Shown here: piece after piece, positions 18,630 through 27,962 of the stretch
Layout of the letters: the number at the start of each line of letters is the position of its first letter
How positions within the stretch are numbered: position 1 is the stretch's first letter
Source of the DNA: Alcaligenaceae bacterium
GTDB taxonomy: Bacteria; Pseudomonadota; Gammaproteobacteria; Burkholderiales; Burkholderiaceae_B
Direction of reading: 5' to 3'
Assembly (NCBI GenBank): GCA_013416435.1
Contig: JACCEN010000003.1
Span: forward strand, 186,001-250,000
Length of the DNA stretch: 64,000 bases
The notes under the pieces: model-generated
Database searches by the model: none
What the model was told of the DNA's origin: nothing
Seen by the model: the letters and a program-made list of their open reading frames with translations, nothing else
Program-made: the position numbers and the translations under genes

Positions 18630-18707
18630 GGGGTCAGACCCCATGCGGGGTCTGACCCCCAAGTCGAGGAAAAGGGAACGGGTCAGACCCGCATGGGGTC
18701 TGACCCC
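18630..18707. repeat. Two copies of dispersed GGGGTCAGACCCC palindrome
   Basis: Copies at 18630-18659 (centre ATGC) and about 18680-18707 (shortened left arm, centre GCAT). They lie between the 3' end of the IclR gene and the 5' end of the MscS gene, both on the minus strand. They are therefore downstream of IclR. Confidence 0.85.
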
Positions 18708-18753
18708 CCATAATGCCCTCGGCCCGGTCTCAGCAAATAGCAGGCCGCGATGA

Positions 18754-19605
18754 CTATCTGCGCGCGGTGGGCAAGGACAGCTTCGCGACGATGTCGGTCA
18801 GTTCCGCCGTGATTTCCGAACGGAGCCGGGATTCGGGAAGAATGGTGTCGGGGCCGCCGCAGCTCAATACAAAAGTCCCTTCGCCGGTGATGGCCGTAAA
18901 GGGAGCGGCCGCGGCATTGATGCCTGGTTGCCAGTCGCCAATGCCGTAACAGCAGCCGCTGGCGGCAAAGTCCCGGCAGGCCTTGCGCATGATGGCCGGC
19001 ATGTCGGTGGCCACGTCGAGCTTCGCCAGCATGGCATCGCGTTCATCGGCCGGCAGGCTGGCCAAGTACGTGCGGCCCATGGTGCTGTCCATGCCTACGC
19101 GGTGTCCCACCGGCAGACGCAGATAGAGCGCCGCCGAGCCATGCACTGCGTCCACATATGCCATGAACTGCCCATCGAAAACGCCAAGCGCCACGGCTGC
19201 CCCGGTGGCTTGAGCGAGTTGTTCCATGAGGGGGCGTGCCACTTGTCGAACTTCCAGACTGGCCAAGCAGCCGAAACCGAGCGCCAGTACGCCGTACCCG
19301 GGGGAATAACGGCCTGTTTCATGGTCGTAGCGCAAATAGCCGAGCGTCGTCAAGGTATACACGATGCGGCTGACCGTCGATTTGGCGAGTCCGGTACGCT
19401 CGGCCAGTTCCAGATTCCCCAAGGACTTGACGCCCGGAGTGAAGCACCGCATGACGCTCAGGCCGCGAGCGAGCGCATCGACGAAGTCGGGCGACGAGGG
19501 GTCGCCTTGATCATCGCTGCGCTTGCGCCGCGCGGGACGCCGGCGATCGACAGCAGGGTCCGGGCCGGCTGCGGACGAGGAAGGAAAAGCGTTCTGAGAT
19601 TGCAT
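18754..19605 (-). CDS. IclR family transcriptional regulator
   Basis: 283-residue regulator from ATG 19605 (a GTG at 19617 is also in frame). After a basic, low-complexity stretch of about 38 residues comes the winged helix (F-V-D-A-L-A-R-G-L-S-V-M-R-C-F, then A-E-R-T-G-L-A-K-S-T-V-S-R-I-V-Y-T-L). The C-terminal IclR ligand domain follows (Y-V-D-A-V-H-G-S and A-S-G-C-C-Y-G-I-G-D-W-Q-P-G). It probably controls the divergent plus-strand genes from 19611. No ribosome site is visible, and the start abuts a broken gamma-glutamyltransferase gene, so the 5' region may have been lost in a rearrangement. Confidence 0.87.
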   Translation of the reverse strand: MQSQNAFPSSSAAGPDPAVDRRRPARRKRSDDQGDPSSPDFVDALARGLSVMRCFTPGVKSLGNLELAERTGLAKSTVSRIVYTLTTLGYLRYDHETGRYSPGYGVLALGFGCLASLEVRQVARPLMEQLAQATGAAVALGVFDGQFMAYVDAVHGSAALYLRLPVGHRVGMDSTMGRTYLASLPADERDAMLAKLDVATDMPAIMRKACRDFAASGCCYGIGDWQPGINAAAAPFTAITGEGTFVLSCGGPDTILPESRLRSEITAELTDIVAKLSLPTARR

Positions 19606-19610
19606 TCGGC

Positions 19611-20792
19611 GTGGCACTGTTCTACGCCGAGGAAGGATTCGCCGTCACACCCAATATCGCGCGGCAATGGGCAGGGCAGGCGCCCCTGCTCAAAGAGCAG
19701 CCCGGTTTCGCCCATGCATTCCTGCCCTCCGGCGCTGCGCCCCGGGCGGGAGACCTTTGGCGTTTTCCGGACCAGGCAGCCAGCTTGCGGCGCATTGCCG
19801 CCAGCATGGGCCGCGACTTCTACGAAGGCGAGCTGGCGGAACGCATCGCGGCCTTTGCCGCTGCAACCGGCGGCGCGATCTCCCAAGCCGACCTCGCTGG
19901 ACACCGCTGCGAATGGGTGGAGCCTCTGTCCATGGACTATCGGGGCGACTATGCCTTGCACGAACTTCCTCCCAATGGACAAGGCATCGCGGCGCTAATG
20001 GCGCTGGGCATGCTCGATACGTTCGACCCGCCGCGCGGCGACAATCCGGCCGATCTGTTCAAGCTTCCCATAGAAGCCATGAAGCTGGCGTTCGCCGACC
20101 TGCACGAGCATGTCGGCGATCCCGTGGGAATGGGTGAATTGGCGGCTCAGTTGCTGGATAAAGACTACTTGCGCCGACGCGCGGCGCTGATCGATCCATC
20201 CAGAGCCTCGGTGCCCGCGGCCGGCCTTCCCGGCCATGGCGGCACTGTCTACCTGACCGCGGCGGACGCCAGCGGCATGATGGTGTCGTTCATACAATCG
20301 AACTACCACGGCTTTGGGTCGGGCGTTGTCGTGCCGGGCACTGGGATCGCGCTGCATAACCGCGGCCGCGGCTTTTCGCTTGCGCCGGGCCATCGCAATC
20401 AAGTCGCGCCCGGAAAGCGGCCCATGCACACGATCATTCCGGCGTTCATCACTTGCAAGGGCGATCCGTTCGCCAGCTTCGGGGTAATGGGCGGCAACAT
20501 GCAGGCGCAGGGCCATGTCCAGATGATGCAGCAGCTGGTCGACCTGCAGCGCAACCCGCAGGCGGCAGTCGATGCGCCGCGCTTCCGGGTCGAAGCGGGC
20601 CCGCGCGTCATGCTCGAGGCCCACACGCCGGCGCACGTGGTCGACACACTGAGCTCCTGCGGACACAATATCGATATCCATCCGGCCGACAGCCTGGATT
20701 TCGGCGCCGCGCAAGTCATCCAGAGATTGCCCCACGGCGGGTATATCGCTGGCTCCGACCCCAGGCGGGACGGCCAGGCAGTCGGCTATTGA
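19611..20792 (+). pseudogene. Gamma-glutamyltransferase, N-terminus missing
   Basis: 393 residues in frame from GTG 19611, resembling gamma-glutamyltransferase from roughly residue 150 onward (Y-A-E-E-G-F-A-V-T-P-N-I-A). The catalytic Thr, N-terminal residue of the small subunit after self-cleavage, is present in H-G-G-T-V-Y-L-T (residue 212 here). The substrate-binding region that carries the conserved Arg in the large-subunit N-terminus is absent. The frame is open upstream but reads basic low-complexity sequence antisense to IclR, not GGT. Full-length relatives have about 530-580 residues. I read this as a remnant left by a deletion joined to the IclR 5' end. A shortened functional protein is possible but unlikely. 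Confidence 0.7.
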
Positions 20793-20819
20793 TTATCAGA
20801 TGAACAAGGATCATGAGTC

Positions 20820-22367
20820 ATGAATGGTGCGGATAGTCTTTGCGACACGCTTCTGGCCAACGGTGTAGACGTATGCTTTGCCAATCCCGGCACCTCCGAG
20901 ATGCATTTCGTCGCGGCGCTCGACAGGAAGCCGCAAATGCGTTGCATTCTTGGCTTATTCGAGGGCGTGGTGACGGGCGCCGCGGATGGCTATGCCCGCA
21001 TGGCGGACAAGCCCGCCGCGACACTGCTGCACTTGGGCCCCGGTCTCGCAAACGGGCTTGCCAACCTGCACAATGCGCGGCGCGCAAACACGCCCATGGT
21101 GAACGTGGTGGGCGAACATGCGAGCTATCACATTCAGCACGATGCACCCTTGACCAGCGACATCGAAAGCCTGGCGCGGCCGATGTCCGATTGGGTGCAC
21201 CGGATACAATCGGCGGACGATGTCTCATCCGCTGCGGCAGCGGCGATCGAGGTGGCTAAAACCGAACCGGGAGGCATAGCTACGTTGATCCTGCCGGCAG
21301 ATGCCGCATGGCAGGACGCGTCGCCGTCAATACAGCGGGCCAGATCCGTCGAGCCCAGCGCCATCGACGAAGCCGCGCTGTCGCGAGTCCGCGAAGCCCT
21401 GCGCAACGGTCGCAAAACCGTCATTCTGTTGTCGGGCAAGGCCTTGCGCGCAGGCGCCCTGGATATCGCCGGACGCATCGCCGCCAAGACCGGCGCCAAG
21501 CTCATGGCGCAGCAGTCCAATAGCCGCATAGAGCGTGGGGCGGGCAGGGTGGCCATCGAACGCGTGCCGTTTGCCGTGGACGCGGCGTTGAAAGCGCTGG
21601 AAGGAACCGAGCAATTGATCTTGGTGGGTGCACGCACGCCGGTCGCATTCTTTGCCTATCCGGGAAAGCCTGGCGTTCTGGTGCCCGAGCAATGTGACGT
21701 CATCAAGCTGGCGGATCCGGGAAACGACCTGCGCCTGGCTTTGCAGCAATTGGCGGATGCAGTCGGGGCAACAAGCGCTACGCCCGCCATGGTCGCGGAA
21801 CGCGGCGGGATCGAACTGCCAACCGGCGCATTGGATGCCAGCGCCATCATCCAGGCCATCGGCGCACTGTGCCCTGAAAACGCCATTATCTGCGACGAGG
21901 CGGTCAGCTCCGGCCGTGATTCGTTCAAATGGACCTGGAACGCGGCGCCACATGATTTCCTGCAGATTACCGGGGGCGCCATCGGTATCGGCATCCCGCT
22001 TGCCGCCGGCGCCGCGGTCGCTTGCCCGGATCGCAAGGTCATCCTGATGCAGGCCGATGGCAGCGGCATGTATACGCCACAAGGACTGTGGACGCACGCC
22101 CGCGAGCAACTCGACGTCATCACCGTCATCTTTGCAAACCGCAGCTACGCGATCCTGCACAATGAGCTGAAGATGATGGGTGCCGGCACGCCCGGGAGGA
22201 ATGCGCGTCGCATGCTGGATCTCGATTCTCCCCCCATAGACTGGGTGCATATGGCTCAGGCCGCCGGCGTAGAGGCCGCCCGCGCCGCCGATACGAGAAC
22301 ATTTACCGACCTGCTGCGCACGGCGCTTTCGCGAAAAGGCCCTTTCCTGATCGAGGCTATCATCTGA
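20820..22367 (+). CDS. ThDP-dependent enzyme, acetolactate synthase/benzoylformate decarboxylase-like
   Basis: 515-residue thiamine-diphosphate enzyme. The N-terminal PYR domain has the catalytic Glu48 in F-E-G-V-V-T-G-A-A-D-G-Y-A-R. A central Rossmann-like domain follows, and the C-terminal PP domain has the metal and cofactor motif A-D-G-S-G-M-Y-T (Asp413) ending at F-A-N-R-S-Y. The length fits the unassigned group annotated as acetolactate synthase large subunit, near benzoylformate decarboxylase, not biosynthetic IlvB. No small subunit is nearby. It lies 28 bases after the broken GGT gene and 37 bases before an aminotransferase, so an operon is likely. The substrate, presumably a 2-oxo acid, is unknown. 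Confidence 0.85.
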   Translation: MNGADSLCDTLLANGVDVCFANPGTSEMHFVAALDRKPQMRCILGLFEGVVTGAADGYARMADKPAATLLHLGPGLANGLANLHNARRANTPMVNVVGEHASYHIQHDAPLTSDIESLARPMSDWVHRIQSADDVSSAAAAAIEVAKTEPGGIATLILPADAAWQDASPSIQRARSVEPSAIDEAALSRVREALRNGRKTVILLSGKALRAGALDIAGRIAAKTGAKLMAQQSNSRIERGAGRVAIERVPFAVDAALKALEGTEQLILVGARTPVAFFAYPGKPGVLVPEQCDVIKLADPGNDLRLALQQLADAVGATSATPAMVAERGGIELPTGALDASAIIQAIGALCPENAIICDEAVSSGRDSFKWTWNAAPHDFLQITGGAIGIGIPLAAGAAVACPDRKVILMQADGSGMYTPQGLWTHAREQLDVITVIFANRSYAILHNELKMMGAGTPGRNARRMLDLDSPPIDWVHMAQAAGVEAARAADTRTFTDLLRTALSRKGPFLIEAII

Positions 22368-22403
22368 CTTGATGATTCCCTTGCCAACGACACCGACCAA
22401 GAC

Positions 22404-23768
22404 ATGAGCATGCTGAGCGCCATACAAAACCGAGACATCGACCACCACCTGCATCCCTACACCAACGCGGTCAAGCACCAGGAGATAGGGCCCCGCGTCA
22501 TCGAGCGCGGCGAAGGCATATACGTATACGATGACCAGGGCCGCAAATACATCGAAGGCATGGCCGGCCTCTGGAGCGTGGCGGTCGGCTTCAACGAGCA
22601 AAGGCTGGTGGACGCTGCAGCGCGCCAGATGGAGAAACTGCCCTTCTACCACACGTTCAGCCACAAGACCCACACACCGTCCGTCGAGCTTGCCGAGAAG
22701 CTCGTGCAGCTGACCCACGGCCGCATGCGTGCGGCGTTCTTCACCAACTCCGGCTCCGAGGCCAACGACACCGTCATCAAGATGGTCTGGTACTACAACA
22801 ACGCCTTGGGCCGCAGTCAAAAGAAAAAGATCATCGCCCGACACAGGGGCTACCACGGCGTGACGGTCGCCTCGGCCAGCCTCACCGGCCTTGCGCCCAA
22901 CCATCGCGGCTTCGACCTGCCTATGCCGCAAATGAAGCATGTCACTTGTCCCCATTTCTATCGCGAAGGCAAAGAAGGCGAAACCCAAGAGGCCTTTGCG
23001 ACCCGCATGGCCAACGAACTCGAATCCCTGATCCTGAGCGAAGGACCGGAAACCGTGGCCGCCTTCATCGGCGAGCCCGTCATGGGCGCCGGCGGCGTCA
23101 TCGTGCCGCCTGAAACCTATTGGGACAAAGTCCAGGCGGTATGCCGCAAGTACGACGTTCTGGTCGTCGCGGATGAGGTCATCACGGGCTTTGGCCGCTT
23201 GGGCACCATGTTCGGCTCGCAGAAATTCGGCATCGATGCGGACATCATGGTGCTGTCCAAGCAGATCACCTCTTCCTATCTCCCGTTGGCGGCCGTGCTG
23301 CTGGGCGACAAGGTGCATTCCGCCATCACCCGGTATTCAGGCGAACTGGGCACCTTCGGCCATGGCTACACCGCCAGTGGACATCCCGTGGCCACCGCGG
23401 TCGCGCTTGAAAACATACGCATCATCGAAGAAAAGGGCCTGGTCGAGAACGCCGCCCGTGTGGGTGAGGTGCTGCAGTCTTGCCTGCGCGCTCTGGGCGA
23501 TCATCCGTTGGTGGGCGAAGTGCGTGGCACCGGCCTGATCGCAGCGGTCGAGCTGGTCGCGGACAAGGCCAGCCGCCGGCCCTTCGACCCCATCGGCAAG
23601 ATGGGTGCCGCCGTATTCGAGACCGCGCATGAGCACGGTCTGATCGTGCGCGGCATACAGGACAGCATCGCTTTCTGCCCCCCGCTGATCATCACCGAAG
23701 CTGAAGTCCGCGATATGGTGGCAAGGTTTGCCGATACGCTGGAGGACGTGAGCGCCAAGCTGCCTTGA
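22404..23768 (+). CDS. Class III aminotransferase (omega-amino acid/diamine type)
   Basis: 454-residue PLP enzyme. F-F-T-N-S-G-S-E-A-N-D-T binds the cofactor phosphate. V-V-A-D-E-V-I-T-G-F-G-R-L-G contains the cofactor Asp, and the Schiff-base lysine is near residue 286 in L-S-K-Q-I-T-S-S-Y. The start (M-A-G-L-W-S-V-A-V-G-F region) resembles putrescine- or GABA-pyruvate aminotransferases. Together with the upstream ThDP enzyme and the downstream Bug protein it suggests degradation of an amino compound through an aldehyde or 2-oxo acid. The true substrate is not determined. Confidence 0.87.
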   Translation: MSMLSAIQNRDIDHHLHPYTNAVKHQEIGPRVIERGEGIYVYDDQGRKYIEGMAGLWSVAVGFNEQRLVDAAARQMEKLPFYHTFSHKTHTPSVELAEKLVQLTHGRMRAAFFTNSGSEANDTVIKMVWYYNNALGRSQKKKIIARHRGYHGVTVASASLTGLAPNHRGFDLPMPQMKHVTCPHFYREGKEGETQEAFATRMANELESLILSEGPETVAAFIGEPVMGAGGVIVPPETYWDKVQAVCRKYDVLVVADEVITGFGRLGTMFGSQKFGIDADIMVLSKQITSSYLPLAAVLLGDKVHSAITRYSGELGTFGHGYTASGHPVATAVALENIRIIEEKGLVENAARVGEVLQSCLRALGDHPLVGEVRGTGLIAAVELVADKASRRPFDPIGKMGAAVFETAHEHGLIVRGIQDSIAFCPPLIITEAEVRDMVARFADTLEDVSAKLP

Positions 23769-23862
23769 TTTGAGAGGGTTTTACTGGAAAGTAAATCCGC
23801 GCTTCGCGATCTATTGCATAATCCTCCTGCTACAGAGCAATACACCTAGAAGGAGATAATGC

Positions 23863-24867
23863 ATGACCAAGCAGTTCAGCTTCAAAGCCATTCGCAGCGT
23901 GTTGACAGGCGGCTTGCTGTCGATGGCGATGATCGCAGCCGTTGCGGTGGGGCCTGTTTCCGCGGCCCATGCGGACGAGTATCCATCCAAACCCATCAAG
24001 CTCATCGTTCCTTTCGCCGCGGGCGGCGGCAACGACGGCATCGCGCGCAGCCTGGGCCAGCTGCTTTCCACGTCGCTCAAGCAGCCGGTCGTCATCGAGA
24101 ACCGTCCCGGCGCGGGTGGGAAGCTGGGCGTAGAAATCGGCCTCAGGGCGGAGCCGGATGGCTATACGCTGACCTTGATTTCGAACAGCTATTCGGTCAA
24201 TCCCAGCCTGTACAAGCTGCCGTTCGATCCGGTGCAGGACATGACGCCCATCGGGATGATTGCCAAGGCGCCGTTCTTCCTGTCGGTCAATCCCAGCGTT
24301 CCGGCTAACAATGTGCAGGAGCTCATTGCGTTGGCCAAACAGAAACCGGGCGATCTGACTTACGCGTCTTCGGGCACAGGCGGCATTTCGCATCTGGCCA
24401 TGGAACTGTTCCTGAAGACCGCCGGAATCTCCATGACGCATGTCCCCTATAAAGGTTCCGCCCCAGCCCTGACCGACACCGTGTCGGGCCAGGTGAACGT
24501 CATGCTGACCACGGCGGGATCGACTTTGCCTTACCGGGAAGACAAGCGCTTGAACGTACTGGCGGTGACCCTGCCCGAGCGGGTGTCTTCCGCGACTGAC
24601 ATTCCCACCATCAAGGAAGAAGGCGTTCCATACGAAGTGACCGTTTGGTACGGCATCATCGGACCCAAGGGCATACCGCAAGCGATTCAAAAGAAATTGA
24701 ACGATGCGATCAATGTCGCCGTGACACAGGGAGAAATGGCTGAAAGGCTGCGGACGACCGGAGAAGAGTCCGCGCCCGGCAGCCCCGAAGCCTTCCGTGA
24801 ACAGATCGTCAAAGAGATCGGACTCTGGAGCGACGTCGTGCGCGATGCCGGCATCACCGTGAACTGA
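23863..24867 (+). CDS. Bug family substrate-binding protein
   Basis: 334-residue periplasmic binding protein. Signal peptide of about 36 residues ending A-A-H-A, then D-E-Y-P-S-K-P-I-K-L-I-V-P-F-A-A-G-G-G-N-D, the Bug signature. AAGGAG lies eight bases before the ATG. It follows the aminotransferase by 94 bases, which include an AT-rich TATTGCATAAT stretch that could be its own promoter. A dispersed palindrome lies just downstream. No TctA/TctB genes are nearby. Confidence 0.9.
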   Translation: MTKQFSFKAIRSVLTGGLLSMAMIAAVAVGPVSAAHADEYPSKPIKLIVPFAAGGGNDGIARSLGQLLSTSLKQPVVIENRPGAGGKLGVEIGLRAEPDGYTLTLISNSYSVNPSLYKLPFDPVQDMTPIGMIAKAPFFLSVNPSVPANNVQELIALAKQKPGDLTYASSGTGGISHLAMELFLKTAGISMTHVPYKGSAPALTDTVSGQVNVMLTTAGSTLPYREDKRLNVLAVTLPERVSSATDIPTIKEEGVPYEVTVWYGIIGPKGIPQAIQKKLNDAINVAVTQGEMAERLRTTGEESAPGSPEAFREQIVKEIGLWSDVVRDAGITVN

Positions 24868-24878
24868 TGTCTGGCAAT

Positions 24879-24905
24879 GGGGTCAGACCCAGCGGGTCTG
24901 ACCCC
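24879..24905. repeat. Dispersed palindrome overlapping the LysR 3' end
   Basis: Single shortened copy: arms GGGGTCAGACCC and GGGTCTGACCCC around AGC. It lies between the convergent Bug and LysR genes. On the minus strand it encodes the last residues and the TGA stop of the LysR protein (24883-24885), so the element replaced the original end of that gene or the gene extended into it. Confidence 0.85.
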
Positions 24906-25839
24906 TCACGTCGCCCAGCAGCTCGGCAACCGTCCTTCGCAGCCATTGGTTGAGCCTCGCACTGTCGTTTTGCGCGCTCCATACCATCATCATGCGCGCT
25001 TCCCGCAAAATGGCCGGCAGGCGGATGAGCGTCAGATCGTAGTGCCGGCGATATTCCTCTGCAATGATGCGGGGCATGGTCGTGGCGTAGTCGGTTTCCA
25101 TCAAGAAATGCGGGGCCAGGCCGAAGCTCGACACATAGGCGCTGAAGCGCATGGCGTAGCCGCTGCCCTGCAGCGCCCGGTCGAAATTGGTCTCTTTGCC
25201 GTACATGTGGGAAAAGGCCAGCCATTTGACGCGTGCCAGATCATTCAGGCCCAGGCTTCGACGGCGCGCAAGAGGATGCCTGGAAGAAACGACCCCCACC
25301 CGTTCGTCGTTGAACAGCACTTGACACGGAAAGCGGGAAGGCAGCGAAGGGAACAGCCCGATCGCCAAGTCCATGCGGCCCGAGTCGAGATCATCGGGCG
25401 AAAAGTCGCCGTGCACCGGCTGGAAGCGGACGGTAAGCTGGGGCGCGGCCTGCTGGAGAGCCATGGTCAGCGGAGCGGCAAGGAGAAGCTCGATGTGAGC
25501 CGCCGCGCCTATATTGATGACCCCGGACAGCTCGGACGGCGAGAAAGGCTGACCGGCGCCCAACGCTTGCTCAAGGCCGGACAGCGCGCCATGCACCTGG
25601 GCATGCAGCGACAGTGCGCGCTCGGTCGGGACAAGCTTTTTGCGGATCACCACGAAAACCGGATCTTTGAGCAATTCGCGCAGCCGCGCCAGATCCCGGC
25701 TGATGGCGGGCTGGCTCTTGTTCAATTGCTGTGCGGTTGCCGTCACGCTGCGCGTGTGCATTAGCGAGTCGAAGCACAGCAGCACCGGCAGGCTTGCACG
25801 GCGAAGGAGGGAGAAATCGGAAGGCTGGTCAGCAGGCAT
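24883..25839 (-). CDS. LysR family transcriptional regulator
   Basis: 318 residues from ATG 25839 (longer in-frame starts exist at 25866 and 25881). The N-terminal winged helix reads L-P-V-L-L-C-F-D-S-L-M-H-T-R-S-V-T-A-T-A, then K-S-Q-P-A-I-S-R-D-L-A-R-L-R. The substrate-binding domain starts near residue 95. The protein is divergent from a Bug gene and an esterase gene, which it probably controls. Its final residues, G-Q-T-R-W-V, are encoded by the dispersed palindrome, an unusual C-terminus. Confidence 0.87.
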   Translation of the reverse strand: MPADQPSDFSLLRRASLPVLLCFDSLMHTRSVTATAQQLNKSQPAISRDLARLRELLKDPVFVVIRKKLVPTERALSLHAQVHGALSGLEQALGAGQPFSPSELSGVINIGAAAHIELLLAAPLTMALQQAAPQLTVRFQPVHGDFSPDDLDSGRMDLAIGLFPSLPSRFPCQVLFNDERVGVVSSRHPLARRRSLGLNDLARVKWLAFSHMYGKETNFDRALQGSGYAMRFSAYVSSFGLAPHFLMETDYATTMPRIIAEEYRRHYDLTLIRLPAILREARMMMVWSAQNDSARLNQWLRRTVAELLGDVRGQTRWV

Positions 25840-25961
25840 GGTCGATGGGAGCAATATCCATACCATTATCGGTATGAACAATATAAAAACAAATCATTAT
25901 TTAAATATAACAGCCATGACTAGAATGGCCGATCATGATGAATACTGCGTGGAGGCAGAAC

Positions 25962-26951
25962 ATGACATCCGTCTTCTCAAGGCGCTGCAGCCTATCCCTC
26001 ATTGCTTCGGTGGCCGCCATGGCATCGCTGTTCGCGCCGGCGCATGCCGCGGACTCCTTTCCTCGGCGCCCCGTGACGATAGTCGTTCCGTTTCCCGCCG
26101 GAGGAACGCCCGACATCATCGCCCGCATGCTGGCCGACAAGGCGCGTGCCAGCCTGGATCAGTCCGTCGTGGTCGAGAACAAAGGCGGGGCGGGCGGGAA
26201 CATCGGCGTGCAATACGTTTCACGCAGCAAGCCGGACGGCTATACGGTGGTCATGTGCGCCTATAGTTGCGCGGTCGCTCCTTCCTTGTACAAGCCGGCT
26301 CCCTACAGTATTTCCAAGGATTTTGCTCCCGTCATGATGGTGGGCACGGTGCCCAGCGTGCTGGTGGTGAATCCCAAGGTCCCGGCCAAAAGCGTCAAAG
26401 AGTTCATTGACTATGCCACGGCCAATCCGGGCAAGTTGAATGCCGCATCCTCCGGTGTGGGCGGGTCGGCGCATCTTGCACTGGAGCTGTTGAAGCGTGA
26501 AGCCAAGGTCGATATCGCCCATATTCCCTACAAAGGGGCCGGGCAGGTCGCGGGGGACCTGCTTGGCGGCCAGGTCGACATGTACTTCGATAACCTGCCG
26601 GCATCGCTGGCAAGCATCAAGGAAGGGCGCTTGGTGGCGATTGGGGTAGCGGGCAAGCAGAGGGCGAAAGCCATTCCCGACGTGCCCACATTTGCGGAAT
26701 CGGGCTACCCCAACATGCTGGTCAATCCCTGGTTCGGCTTGCTGGCCCCGGCGGGCACGCCGAAAGAAGCCATCGACAAGCTGAATGCCGCGTTCAACGA
26801 AGCGCTGAACGACCCTGAAGTGAAGCAGCGCCTGGATGGCCTGGGCGTGGATTCCGCCGGGGGGACGCCCGCCGCGCTGGCCGGCTTCCTGGAGCAGGAA
26901 ACCACGGCGCTTGCCCAGTTGATCCAGCAGAACAACATAACCGTCGAATAA
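25962..26951 (+). CDS. Bug family substrate-binding protein
   Basis: 329-residue periplasmic binding protein. The ATG at 25962 has GGAGG six bases upstream, which decides against the in-frame ATG at 25935. Signal peptide to about residue 30 (A-P-A-H-A-A), then R-R-P-V-T-I-V-V-P-F-P-A-G-G-T-P-D-I-I-A-R. Next gene is an esterase 20 bases on, so binding protein and hydrolase probably form an operon controlled by the divergent LysR protein. Confidence 0.9.
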   Translation: MTSVFSRRCSLSLIASVAAMASLFAPAHAADSFPRRPVTIVVPFPAGGTPDIIARMLADKARASLDQSVVVENKGGAGGNIGVQYVSRSKPDGYTVVMCAYSCAVAPSLYKPAPYSISKDFAPVMMVGTVPSVLVVNPKVPAKSVKEFIDYATANPGKLNAASSGVGGSAHLALELLKREAKVDIAHIPYKGAGQVAGDLLGGQVDMYFDNLPASLASIKEGRLVAIGVAGKQRAKAIPDVPTFAESGYPNMLVNPWFGLLAPAGTPKEAIDKLNAAFNEALNDPEVKQRLDGLGVDSAGGTPAALAGFLEQETTALAQLIQQNNITVE

Positions 26952-26971
26952 AGGCGAACGCCAGCCCGCAG

Positions 26972-27955
26972 ATGTCCAGCAAGACCCAGTCCGAGCCCTT
27001 ATGCCTGCGCGCAATGGGCTCCTTCCATGTTGGCGGCCGGCGCGTGCAGCTTGCAGGCCGGCAGCCCTATCAACGGACCATGAGTGTGGGCGGCGAGCCC
27101 GTCAGCATCAATCCCAACGGAACATATGCGGTAGAGCAGATGTACGTGCAGTACTACCTTCCCGAGCACTCCAATGGAAGAGGGCCGCTGATTTTCTGGC
27201 ATGGCGGCGGCATGACAGGCGCCGTATGGGAGACGACACCCGACGGCCGGGAGGGCTGGGTCAACCGTTTCCTGCGGAAGGGCTGGGATGTCTACGTCTG
27301 CGATGCGGTCGAGCGGGGAAGGTCCGGCTTTGCACCGCACCCGGATATCTGGCCGGAAGGCCCCATTACCCAGACCGTGGACGATGTGTATGCACGCTTC
27401 CGCATCGGCGCTGCCGCTGGAGGCTATCACCAGGATCCGGCGCGGCGCGCATCCTATCGGAATACTCGCTTCCCGGTGGATCACTTCGATGCATTCTGCC
27501 TGCAGATGGTGCCGCGCTGGACGCATACCAATGATGCAATGGTCGGCGCGTTCAAGGCACTGCTTGGACGCATCGGCAAGTCGGTGATCGTGTGCCATTC
27601 CCAATCGGGGCCGTTGGCCATGCGGCTGGCATCCGAGAATCCAGGCCTGGTAAGCGCCGTCGTGGGCATCGAGCCCGCCGGCTTGCCTGTGCCGGCTCCA
27701 AACATATATGACACGCCCACGCTGATCGTGCTGGGCGGCAATATGGACTCCGACAGGCGCTGGCAGCAACTCAGCAAAAAGATTGACGCCTTTGCGCGCG
27801 AGTTTCCCACCATACAAATAATGCGCCTCGAAGAACTGGGCATTTTTGGAAACTCGCACGTCTTGATGATGGACGACAACAGCGACGATATTGCCCGCAG
27901 GGTTGATGCCTGGCTGCAAACAGCGATGCCTAACGCGCGTGATCTCCCGCGCTGA
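26972..27955 (+). CDS. Alpha/beta-hydrolase, esterase 713-like
   Basis: 327-residue hydrolase. It resembles the Alcaligenes esterase 713 family: an early V-G-G-R-R-V-Q-L-A-G-R segment, then M-Y-V-Q-Y-Y-L-P, and the oxyanion-hole motif W-H-G-G-G-M-T-G. W-E-T-T-P-D-G-R-E-G-W and V-C-D-A-V-E-R-G-R-S-G-F follow. The predicted nucleophile is Ser210 in C-H-S-Q-S-G. The likely base is the His in G-N-S-H-V-L, and the acid may be the Glu in G-I-E-P-A-G. No secretion signal is obvious. The natural ester is unknown; it probably works with the upstream Bug protein. Confidence 0.83.
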   Translation: MSSKTQSEPLCLRAMGSFHVGGRRVQLAGRQPYQRTMSVGGEPVSINPNGTYAVEQMYVQYYLPEHSNGRGPLIFWHGGGMTGAVWETTPDGREGWVNRFLRKGWDVYVCDAVERGRSGFAPHPDIWPEGPITQTVDDVYARFRIGAAAGGYHQDPARRASYRNTRFPVDHFDAFCLQMVPRWTHTNDAMVGAFKALLGRIGKSVIVCHSQSGPLAMRLASENPGLVSAVVGIEPAGLPVPAPNIYDTPTLIVLGGNMDSDRRWQQLSKKIDAFAREFPTIQIMRLEELGIFGNSHVLMMDDNSDDIARRVDAWLQTAMPNARDLPR

Positions 27956-27962
27956 TGCTTAT

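Noticed and set aside
20820-22367. Catabolic Xsc (sulfoacetaldehyde acetyltransferase) paired with a taurine aminotransferase
   Set aside because: The ThDP enzyme is about 80 residues too short for Xsc and closer in layout to benzoylformate decarboxylase-like proteins; no phosphate acetyltransferase gene is nearby.
21327-23318. 663-codon minus-strand open frame
   Set aside because: It spans the antisense of two clear genes (ThDP enzyme and aminotransferase); composition is shadow-like, rich in His, Arg and Gly.
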